Assembly: GCA_030680655.1 (NCBI GenBank)
Contig: JAUXUZ010000344.1
Coordinates: forward strand, 1 to 14,100
Direction: 5' to 3'
Source of the DNA: Phycisphaerales bacterium
GTDB lineage: Bacteria; Planctomycetota; Phycisphaerae; Phycisphaerales; UBA1924
Length of the DNA: 14,100 nucleotides
The stretch's first letter is position 1. Each line of letters opens with the position of its first letter. The position numbers and the translations under genes are program-made. The notes beneath the pieces were generated by a model that saw nothing but the letters and a program-made list of their open reading frames with translations, ran no database searches and was not told where the DNA came from. Of the stretch, positions 5,153 to 11,975 are shown piece by piece.

Positions 5153-5908
5153 ATGAGCGGCTACGAGATCGACAAGCCTGCCGATACACCGCCCCCCCCC
5201 TCGCGCGGAGGGGCTGGCGGTTCGCTGCGCCCGCCGTCCAAGTCGATCCTCGAGGACAACACCGATCAGCCTTGCCCTTCCTGCGGCAAGCCCATCCCGC
5301 CCGGGGCGGTTGTCTGCATGGCGTGCGGCTACGACATGCTCGGCGGCGGAAAAGTCAAGACCAAACTCGGAGAGGAGGAACTGCCCCCCCCGGTTGAGCC
5401 GATCGTGCGTGACCGCGGGCTGAAGCAGAAGGTCGCGACCGTGCTTGGTCTGGTGCTGCTGCTGGCCGCCGTGGTCGCCGCTGGCTGGAACACCAAGCCG
5501 GAGACCGCGTTTGGCGTTCGCCTTGAGCGGTGCCTGCTGGTTGGCGTTGAAGCGATCACCTCGGTCGGCACCGGTCTGGTCGCGGTCTGGTTCGCCTCGT
5601 GGCTGCAGCAGCGGCCGTTCGGAAGGGTCGATCTCGCGGCAGCGCGCCTGCTCGCTTGCGTCTGCGCGTTCCTGCTTGTGTTCAACCTCGTAATCCCGGT
5701 GCCGACCGACGTCGGTATCGTGCTCGCGTTGGCGGCCATCGTCAAAGTCTGCGCCGCGATCGGCGTTTACTGGCTCTGCGTGCTCGCACTGATCGGACGG
5801 GACGCCAAGACGACGAACATGATCGTCCTCGCGCACGCGGCTGCGACCCTGGTGATCTTCCTGCAGACGTGGCTCTGGTCGGGGACGGTCGATTCCGTGG
5901 TTTGGTAG
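5153..5908 (+). CDS. Zinc-ribbon integral membrane protein of unknown function
   Basis: Not assigned to a named family. The 251 residues have a Pro-rich N-terminus (1-40) and a four-cysteine zinc ribbon: CPSC (41-44) and CMAC (55-58). A charged linker follows, then about five TM helices (roughly 98-116, 130-150, 161-182, 184-210 and 222-244). A cytoplasmic zinc ribbon before a membrane bundle recalls zinc-ribbon membrane proteins often linked to assembly or regulatory roles, but nothing here fixes the function. The ATG at 5153 comes one base after the apgM stop. Two poly-C tracts (5192-5200 and 5384-5391) lie in the first third. Only the topology and cysteines are seen directly. Confidence 0.8.
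   Translation: MSGYEIDKPADTPPPPSRGGAGGSLRPPSKSILEDNTDQPCPSCGKPIPPGAVVCMACGYDMLGGGKVKTKLGEEELPPPVEPIVRDRGLKQKVATVLGLVLLLAAVVAAGWNTKPETAFGVRLERCLLVGVEAITSVGTGLVAVWFASWLQQRPFGRVDLAAARLLACVCAFLLVFNLVIPVPTDVGIVLALAAIVKVCAAIGVYWLCVLALIGRDAKTTNMIVLAHAAATLVIFLQTWLWSGTVDSVVW
5192..5200 (+). repeat. Run of nine C in the zinc-ribbon membrane gene
   Basis: Nine consecutive C encode part of a proline run near residues 14-17. Mononucleotide runs of this length can slip in replication and would switch the gene off. Confidence 0.8.
5384..5391 (+). repeat. Run of eight C in the same gene
   Basis: Eight consecutive C encode a Pro-Pro-Pro segment between the zinc ribbon and the first TM helix. Confidence 0.8.
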
Positions 5909-5941
5909 TATCGCCCGTGATTCGCTCTTGGAGGGTTCTTT

Positions 5942-7666
5942 ATGCTCAGCCCGGTGCCCCTCGCTTCCGATTACGTCCCCGCGAGCCTCGACGCGACGAA
6001 CTGGGAGAACCTGCGCCCGCTCTACCAGGGGCTGCTCGACCGCCCCGTTGCCGACGTGAGAGCGCTCCAGTTGCTGCTGCTGGACCGCAGCGAACTCGAC
6101 GCGGCCGTCAGCGAGGCGGGCACATTGCTTGAGATCAACATGACGTGCCACACCGATGACGCCGCGGCCAACGCCGCATACTCGGCGTTTGTTGAGAACG
6201 TGGCACCCCAGTTGAAGGCGATCTCGTTCGAACTCGACAAGAAGATCGTCGGGCATCCCGCCGCTGCGCAGCTTGATCAGGAGCGGTACGCGGTCCTGCT
6301 GCGGGACCTCCGGCTCGGCGTCGAGCTGTTCAGGCCAGAGAACATTCCCATCGAGACCGAGCTCACAAAGCTCGCCCAGGAGTTTCAGCAGATCGCCGGC
6401 GCAATGACGGTGCAGTTCCATGGGCAGGAGCGGACGCTGCCGCAGATGAGCAAGTATCAGGAGGAGACCGATCGGCAGCAGCGAGAGGGCGCTTTCCGCA
6501 CGGTCGCGCAGCGGCGCCTGCTCGAGCGCGAGCGGTTCGACGACCTCTTCGATCGGATGCTGAAGCTGCGGCACCAGACCGCCCTGAACGCAGGTTTCGC
6601 AAACTACAGAGACTTTGCCCACCGGGCCAAGCGGCGGTTTGACTACACGGTCGCCGACTGCGACGCGTTCGCTGAGTCGGTGGAGCTGAGCGTTGTGCCG
6701 GCGATGCGCAGGCTCAACGCTCAGAGGGCGGCGGCGCTCGGCCTGGATCGGCTGCGACCATGGGATCTCTCGGTCGATGTGCTCGGGCGAGCCCCGCTGC
6801 GGCCGTTCGCAACCGCGGAAGACATGGTCGCCCGCTCACACAAGGTGTTTCAGCGCATGGATGCGGGGCTCGGTTCGCTCTTTGGTGCCCTGCGGGCGGG
6901 CGTAGCGGGCGACAAGTGCCTTGACCTTGATAGCCGCAAAGGGAAGGCACCGGGTGGGTACCAGGCGAACCGCGACCGCAAGCGCATCCCGTTCATCTTC
7001 ATGAACGCGACCGGAGTGCAGCGAGACGTTGAGACCATGGTGCACGAGGCCGGGCACGCCTTCCATGCGCTGCTCTGCCGGGCCGAGCCGCTGGTCGCTT
7101 ACCGGGCCGAGATTCCACTTGAGTTCTGCGAGGTCGCCTCGATGAGCATGGAGCTCACCTGCCACGAGTTCCTCGACGAGTTCTACGGCCCAGTCGAGGC
7201 CGACCGGGCCAGACGCAACCACCTGGAGGGGATCGCGATCATCCTGCCGTGGATCGCGACCATCGACCAGTTTCAGCACTGGATCTACACCCATCCGGAT
7301 CACTCCAGGGCAGACCGCTCCGCCGCATGGAACGCGCTGCTGGACCGCTTCTACGCCGACGTGGACTGGACTGGGCTGGAGGAGGTCCGCGCGTCGCTCT
7401 GGCACCGCCAGCTGCACGTGTTTACAAGCCCTTTCTATTACATCGAATACGGGATTGCCCAGCTCGGTGCCCTGCAGCTTTGGGCGAACTACCGGACGGA
7501 CCCGGCGGCGGCGATTCGCGACTACAAAGCAGGGCTGCGCCTCGGCGGCAGCAGGCCGCTGCCGGAGCTCTTCAAGGCGGCGGGCCTCGACTTTGACTTC
7601 TCCGCGCCGCGCGTGCAGAGAACGTGGAGGCAGGTTGAGCAGGTGCTCGAGACGCTGCCCGCCTAG
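5942..7666 (+). CDS. M3-family oligoendopeptidase (PepF-like)
   Basis: A zinc endopeptidase of the thimet oligopeptidase/oligoendopeptidase F family, which degrades short peptides in the cytoplasm. The 574 residues match the usual 560-600. There is no signal peptide. The catalytic motif HEAGH is at 368-372 (ligands H368 and H372, catalytic E369), with the third zinc ligand probably E397 in LEFCEVASMSME. FPFYY-like SPFYYIEYG near the C-terminus is also characteristic of the family. The ATG at 5942 has a strong GGAGGG (5930-5935) six bases upstream. TAGTAT (5906-5911) could serve as a -10 box overlapping the previous stop codon. The gene lies 33 bases after the zinc-ribbon gene and 39 before the ABC ATPase gene. 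Confidence 0.93.
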   Translation: MLSPVPLASDYVPASLDATNWENLRPLYQGLLDRPVADVRALQLLLLDRSELDAAVSEAGTLLEINMTCHTDDAAANAAYSAFVENVAPQLKAISFELDKKIVGHPAAAQLDQERYAVLLRDLRLGVELFRPENIPIETELTKLAQEFQQIAGAMTVQFHGQERTLPQMSKYQEETDRQQREGAFRTVAQRRLLERERFDDLFDRMLKLRHQTALNAGFANYRDFAHRAKRRFDYTVADCDAFAESVELSVVPAMRRLNAQRAAALGLDRLRPWDLSVDVLGRAPLRPFATAEDMVARSHKVFQRMDAGLGSLFGALRAGVAGDKCLDLDSRKGKAPGGYQANRDRKRIPFIFMNATGVQRDVETMVHEAGHAFHALLCRAEPLVAYRAEIPLEFCEVASMSMELTCHEFLDEFYGPVEADRARRNHLEGIAIILPWIATIDQFQHWIYTHPDHSRADRSAAWNALLDRFYADVDWTGLEEVRASLWHRQLHVFTSPFYYIEYGIAQLGALQLWANYRTDPAAAIRDYKAGLRLGGSRPLPELFKAAGLDFDFSAPRVQRTWRQVEQVLETLPA

Positions 7667-7691
7667 GTCAACAACCGGTCTTCAGCCTCGG

Positions 7692-7697
7692 TATGCT
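7692..7697 (+). promoter_or_regulatory. -10-like box just before the ABC ATPase gene
   Basis: TATGCT ends eight bases before the ATG at 7706, with no Shine-Dalgarno between. It mirrors TACATT before apgM and may mark a leaderless or nearly leaderless transcript. Confidence 0.3.
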
Positions 7698-7705
7698 CAC
7701 CGCAG

Positions 7706-8569
7706 ATGATCACTATTACGGACCTTCACAAGTCGTTTGGTGCCGTCAACGCGGTGAACGGTCTATCGCTCACTGTTCGACCGGGTGAGTGCTTCGGCCT
7801 GCTGGGGCCCAACGGCGCAGGCAAGACGACGACGATCTCCATCGCGACGGGTCTGCTGAAAGCCGACAGCGGGTCGGTGACCATCGGCGATGCTGCGGCG
7901 GGTGAGGGCGATCCGTGCGACGCGGCCGTGCGCATACTGATCGGCGTTGCCCCGCAGTCGATCGCTCTTTACGACCAGCTGACGGCTGAGGAGAACCTGC
8001 GGTTCTTTGGATCGGTCTATGGCATGAGCGGCAAACCGCTCACTGCCGCGGTCAGCGACGTATTGAAGATGGTCCAATTGTCGGACCGACGCGGTGACCG
8101 TGTGGGGGGCTTCAGCGGCGGAATGAAGCGACGCTTGAACCTCGCCGCGGCCTTGCTGCACGGCCCGCGTGTGGTGTTCATGGACGAGCCGACGTCGGGC
8201 GTCGATCCGCAGTCGCGCGTCGCCATCTTCGGCATCGTCGAGTCGCTCAAGCGAAACGGGACGACGATCGTTTACTCAACGCACTACATGGAGGAAGCCG
8301 AGCGCATGTGCGACCGGGTCGCGATCGTTGACCACGGCAAGCTGCTGGCGCTCGACACCGTCCGCGGGCTGACGGCCAAACACGGCGGGGCGAGCGTCGT
8401 CATGGTGCACCGGCGTGGCGCAGACCAGCCAGAACGCATCGAGACGCGCGACCCGGTGCAATCGCTCGCGGCGGCCGTGAACGCTGGCGGCGTCGATACC
8501 GCTTCAATCCACGCTCCGAACCTCGAGAGCGTGTTCCTCTCGCTCACCGGCCGCACGATAAGAGACTGA
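7706..8569 (+). CDS. ABC transporter ATP-binding protein (ABC-2 exporter type)
   Basis: The ATPase that powers the membrane protein encoded next. The 287 residues contain a complete nucleotide-binding domain: Walker A GPNGAGKTT (34-42), signature FSGGMKRR (136-143), Walker B VVFMDEPTSGVDP (156-168) and the H-loop histidine H193 in STHYMEEAER. VAPQ supplies the Q-loop. The GMKRR signature and the TSGVDP D-loop are typical of the DrrA/CcmA-like group paired with ABC-2 permeases in drug, lipid or polysaccharide export. After about residue 215 comes a C-terminal extension of unknown role. The ATG at 7706 gives MITITDLHKSFG, the normal start for the family. The permease begins five bases after its stop, so the two form one operon. 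The substrate is unknown. Confidence 0.95.
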   Translation: MITITDLHKSFGAVNAVNGLSLTVRPGECFGLLGPNGAGKTTTISIATGLLKADSGSVTIGDAAAGEGDPCDAAVRILIGVAPQSIALYDQLTAEENLRFFGSVYGMSGKPLTAAVSDVLKMVQLSDRRGDRVGGFSGGMKRRLNLAAALLHGPRVVFMDEPTSGVDPQSRVAIFGIVESLKRNGTTIVYSTHYMEEAERMCDRVAIVDHGKLLALDTVRGLTAKHGGASVVMVHRRGADQPERIETRDPVQSLAAAVNAGGVDTASIHAPNLESVFLSLTGRTIRD

Positions 8570-8574
8570 CCCGT

Positions 8575-9894
8575 ATGAACGCAATCTGGGCATTGGCTCG
8601 AAAAGACCTGAAGCTGCTCCTCCGCGACAAGGGGGGGTTCTTCTTCACGTTCATTTTCCCGATCGCTTTCGCGCTCTTCTTCGGATCGATCTTCGGAGGA
8701 ACGGGCAGCGGCAGCGGCGGAAATGCTCCCGGGATCAAGGTCGTGATCGTTGACGACGACAACACCGTGGGCTCCCGTGCGTTCGTCAAGACGCTTTCGG
8801 AAGCGCCCGAACTCGACGCGCACACGTCAAATGACTTGGGCGCGGCGGAGAGGGAAGTCACTTCCAGTAAGACCGTGGCAGTAATCCGGTTGGTCAAGGG
8901 GTACGGCGCGGGCCAGGAGAACCTGTTCTGGCGCGGCGATGAGCCGTCGCAGATCGAAGTCGCCGCCGATCCTTCCAGACGTGCCGAGGTCGGCATGCTC
9001 CAGGGCATACTGCAGAAGTACGCGTTCACGGGGATGGGCAAAGCCTTCACGGACCCGGAGGTAAACCGCAGGCAGATCGATGCCGCTCGCAAGCAGCTGG
9101 ATCAATCGACGGAGATCACCGGTGAGGACAGGCTGATGTTCGGGACGTTCTTTGGAGCGATGGACACGTTCATGGGGCGGCTTGACCAGCGATCGAAGGA
9201 GACCGGCGCGAATCCAGACGCGGGCAGCAGCGGTGGGGGGTTTGCGTTTGAGCCGGTGAGGGTCGTGTCTCGCGATCTCTTCAAGCCGGCGAGCGGGCGC
9301 CCGGCCAACATGTTCACCTACTCGTTCCCGCAGGGGATCATCTGGGGGGTGATGGCCGCGGCGCTCGGGTTTGCGGCTTCGCTGCTTGAGGAGAAATCAG
9401 GCGGCACGTTCGGCCGCCTGGCGTCGTCGCCGCTGCCATCGTGGGGGTTGCTCGCCGGCAAGGGGCTGGCCTGCTTCCTGACGACGACGGGTGTGACGGC
9501 GTTGATGATCGCTGTAGCCGTGGTGGTCTGCGGGGTCACCATCAACAACCCACTGGTGCTTGTTGCCGCGATTATCAGCGTCTCGCTCGGGTTTGTCGGC
9601 ATCATGACGGTCGTGGCAACGGTTGCCAGGAGCGAACGGGCAGCGCAGGGCGGCGGCTGGGGCGCGATGATGGTGTTCGCCTTCATCGGAGGGGCGGCGG
9701 TGCCGAGTTTCGCCATGCCGGGCTGGATGCAGCGGGTGGGCGAGATCAGCCCGATGTACTGGTCGATCAGGCTGTTTGAGTTTGGCCTGTGGCGCCCGGC
9801 GACTGCGGCGGACGTTGCACTGCCGATCGCCGTGATGCTGGCGATTGGAGTGGCCGGGTTCTCGCTCGGCGTTTACTCGATGCGGCGTTGCTGA
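8575..9894 (+). CDS. ABC-2 type transporter permease
   Basis: Membrane half of the exporter. The 439 residues follow the YhbS/YhhJ-like ABC-2 plan: a cytoplasmic N-terminus (ALARKDLKLLLRD), TM1 at about 21-40, a large extracytoplasmic domain (about 41-245), then five TM helices between about 250 and 435. TASLLEEK-like ASLLEEKSGGTFGRL (268-282), a cytoplasmic loop after TM2, and PMYWSIRLFEFGL before the last helix are characteristic. The ATG at 8575 lies five bases after the ATPase stop and has no clear RBS, so translation is probably coupled. A run of seven G (8631-8637) lies near its start. Its stop is only 16 bases from the stop of the convergent S8 gene, with no terminator seen between. 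Confidence 0.92.
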   Translation: MNAIWALARKDLKLLLRDKGGFFFTFIFPIAFALFFGSIFGGTGSGSGGNAPGIKVVIVDDDNTVGSRAFVKTLSEAPELDAHTSNDLGAAEREVTSSKTVAVIRLVKGYGAGQENLFWRGDEPSQIEVAADPSRRAEVGMLQGILQKYAFTGMGKAFTDPEVNRRQIDAARKQLDQSTEITGEDRLMFGTFFGAMDTFMGRLDQRSKETGANPDAGSSGGGFAFEPVRVVSRDLFKPASGRPANMFTYSFPQGIIWGVMAAALGFAASLLEEKSGGTFGRLASSPLPSWGLLAGKGLACFLTTTGVTALMIAVAVVVCGVTINNPLVLVAAIISVSLGFVGIMTVVATVARSERAAQGGGWGAMMVFAFIGGAAVPSFAMPGWMQRVGEISPMYWSIRLFEFGLWRPATAADVALPIAVMLAIGVAGFSLGVYSMRRC

Positions 9895-9910
9895 ACGGCG
9901 ATCATGAGTT

Positions 9911-11710
9911 TCAGGCGGCGATCTTCATCGACGCGCCGGCGAACAGGTCCGCGGCCAGGCGTGCGTTGCCGGCAACCACGCGGCTGCTCGAATGGAAGTC
10001 AAGGAACGTCAAGTCGGCAACCGTCGGGAGCTCATCGCGTACCCCGTTCGCAGCGGCAACGAAGGCTCTGGACGGTGACGCGCCGGCCGTGGGCAGGTCG
10101 CTCACCAGGCGGATGCCGCGGTCAAACGCCGGGTCGCTCGTGCGGGCCACGTTAACGACGACCTCAACGTTGTCAACGCTGCTGTCGATACCGTCGAAGG
10201 CGCGGATGCTGATCGCGCTGAGGTCGCCCTCGTCGCCGGCGACGGGCGTCCAGACCATCGTGTCGCCGGGTCCGAAGACGGTCTCGCTTGTGAACGCGCG
10301 GCCGTTGATGGTCAGGGTGCCGGAAAGGACCTTGTCGACGCGGAAGAGGGTGCGTCCGCCCTCCGCGTCAGAGACATCGGCGGCGCGAGCGAGGGTCGCG
10401 TAGTCGATCACCGCGCTGCGGGAGATCAGCGCGCCCGTCAGCGGCTGCACACCCGAGAGCACCGGCGGCGTGTTGTCGATCTGCTGGGCGGCGATTGTCC
10501 GCATGCCCCAGATCGCCTCAGCCATCGCTAACGCGTTCACGAGCGGGTACGAAGCGCCGGTGTTGGCAACGTTGTCGTTCTCGTCGTCGCCATCGATCAC
10601 CGTGGTCGCGCTTGTTGTGATGATCGTACGGAACTCGGTCACGCTGAGGCGGCGGCCCAGCATCGTCATCGACATCTCCTGCGCGAGCAGGGCGAGCCCG
10701 GCGATCTGCGGCGATGCCTGGCTGGTGCCGTGCATCACCGAAACACCGCCGCCGGCCGCCGCGCCGACGATCGGCGCCCCGGGCGCAAGGATGGTCAGCA
10801 AGGGGCTGCGCTGCGTGAAGGGCGTCAGTGTGCCCGCGGGGCTGGTCGTAGCAATCGCGCCGCCCGAGTAGCCAAACCCGCCGCCGTCTTGGCCGTAGAC
10901 GGCGCCGACGGCGATGACGTTCGGGTCGGCCGCGGGGTACGAGAGCCCTGTCCTTGAGCCGCCGTCGTAGAAGCCGTTACCCGCCGCGGCGGTGACGATC
11001 ACGCCCATGCTCGCGAGCGTCGCCAGTTCGTCTCCGATGTTGTAGAGACGCACGTTCGAGGTCCAGTAGCGGCCGTCGCCGAGCGACATGTTCACCGAGG
11101 CGATGTTGTACTGGACGGCGTTCGCTACGACCCACTGCAGCCCGCGCTCGAGCCACTGGAAGCTCCCCTGGCCGGCGTTGTTGAACACTCGCAGCGCGAT
11201 GATGTCCGCGTTGGGAGCAACACCGCCGTAGGTCCCGTTCGATGATGCGACCGCGCTGGCGACGTTGCTGCCGTGGCCCATCGTATCGGTCGCGTTTCCG
11301 TCGTTTTCTGCGAAGTCGTACTGATAGACGATCCGGTCCGCCACACCGTTCCCGTCGGCGTCTGGCCCGAAGAACGGGCTTCCTAGGTTGATGCCGGTGT
11401 CGAGCAGGACCGTCCGCATGCCCGTACCCCGGAATGCGGAGAACCTCGGGTCCGCCCACATCTGCGTCAGTCCCATCAGCGTGTGCCCGTTGTCCCAGTC
11501 GGCGCTGGGGAGCGGCGCGGCCCCGCCGTCGAGCGTCGAGTAGGTGCCGGCGGTCGCAAACATCTCCGTGGCGGTGCTGGGGAATGGGGCCGCGTCGGCG
11601 TACACACGGGGCTCGAGCTGCTCGAGGGGCTCAAAGTGCGACCCCATCGGCCCGCGGTGCGAGGGTGAGTGGTCGGTTCTGCCGGGCCGGCGCGGGTTGT
11701 TGAAGTGCAT
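9911..11710 (-). CDS. S8 family subtilisin-like serine protease with LEPR-type N-terminus
   Basis: A 599-residue, probably exported serine protease. The catalytic triad is visible: D104 in LLDTGIN, H146 in MGHGSNVA, S330 in HGTSQASP, with the oxyanion N245 in AAAGNG. The peptidase domain covers about 75-350. After it comes a beta-rich cadherin/Ig-like domain (about 413-523, TPPVLSGVQPLTGA to VVVNVA), then a tail of about 75 residues without a known anchor. The N-terminus lacks a classic Sec signal. Instead a basic stretch is followed by HFEPLEQLEPRVYADA (25-40), close to the LEPR-XLL motif at the start of many planctomycete surface proteins. The ATG at 11710 is preferred; a GTG at 11761 is in frame but would add an atypical segment, and neither has a good RBS. 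It is transcribed away from the dockerin gene upstream, past that gene's terminator. Confidence 0.9.
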   Translation of the reverse strand: MHFNNPRRPGRTDHSPSHRGPMGSHFEPLEQLEPRVYADAAPFPSTATEMFATAGTYSTLDGGAAPLPSADWDNGHTLMGLTQMWADPRFSAFRGTGMRTVLLDTGINLGSPFFGPDADGNGVADRIVYQYDFAENDGNATDTMGHGSNVASAVASSNGTYGGVAPNADIIALRVFNNAGQGSFQWLERGLQWVVANAVQYNIASVNMSLGDGRYWTSNVRLYNIGDELATLASMGVIVTAAAGNGFYDGGSRTGLSYPAADPNVIAVGAVYGQDGGGFGYSGGAIATTSPAGTLTPFTQRSPLLTILAPGAPIVGAAAGGGVSVMHGTSQASPQIAGLALLAQEMSMTMLGRRLSVTEFRTIITTSATTVIDGDDENDNVANTGASYPLVNALAMAEAIWGMRTIAAQQIDNTPPVLSGVQPLTGALISRSAVIDYATLARAADVSDAEGGRTLFRVDKVLSGTLTINGRAFTSETVFGPGDTMVWTPVAGDEGDLSAISIRAFDGIDSSVDNVEVVVNVARTSDPAFDRGIRLVSDLPTAGASPSRAFVAAANGVRDELPTVADLTFLDFHSSSRVVAGNARLAADLFAGASMKIAA

Positions 11711-11772
11711 GGTGCGACGAGGAGCCAGAGTGCGAGCGAGAGCAGCCCCACGGCGGGGCACGCGACAGAGAG

Positions 11773-11801
11773 AATGTGAGTTCGGGACGGCCGTCTAGCA
11801 A
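11773..11801 (-). promoter_or_regulatory. Possible promoter of the S8 protease gene
   Basis: On the minus strand TTGCTA (11801-11796) and CACATT (11778-11773) are 17 bases apart. Transcription would start near 11766, about 56 bases before the ATG at 11710. It would leave the alternative GTG at 11761 almost without a leader. TTGACG nearby lacks a matching -10. Weak. Confidence 0.25.
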
Positions 11802-11907
11802 GGCACGTCAAGGAGGCCAAGCGTAATCGGACGTTGCCCAGTTCGTGCGGGCCTTGCGGCTTATCAGCGAGCGGCCGATAGCGCCAAGCCGGGTTTGTTG
11901 GCAGGTC

Positions 11908-11941
11908 AAAGAAAAGGGGCCGGCGAAGTCGCCGGCCCCTT
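11908..11941 (-). terminator. Strong intrinsic terminator after the dockerin protein gene
   Basis: On the minus strand a 12-bp perfect stem (11941-11930 with 11925-11914, core GGGGCCGGCG) with a four-base loop is followed by TTTTCTTT, partly overlapping the stem foot. It lies 34 bases after the stop. The plus-strand side has no T tract, so it acts in one direction only. It isolates the S8 gene transcriptionally. Confidence 0.92.
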
Positions 11942-11975
11942 GCGGTGGCAGTTTGTGAACTGGGTCCGTGCAGGC

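Noticed and set aside
5102..6622. A 506-codon open frame on the minus strand
   Set aside because: It lies antisense to the zinc-ribbon and M3 peptidase genes, both well supported. The product is rich in Arg, His and Gln with no recognisable domain, as expected for a GC-rich shadow frame.
11476..11820. Minus-strand frame beginning with a signal-peptide-like hydrophobic stretch (ILSVACPAVGLLSLALWLLVAP), overlapping the S8 start
   Set aside because: It is in a different frame from the protease and continues as Pro/Ser/Thr/Arg low-complexity sequence over the protease's N-terminus. A frameshift joining them is possible but nothing in the sequence requires one, since the LEPR motif is in the protease frame.
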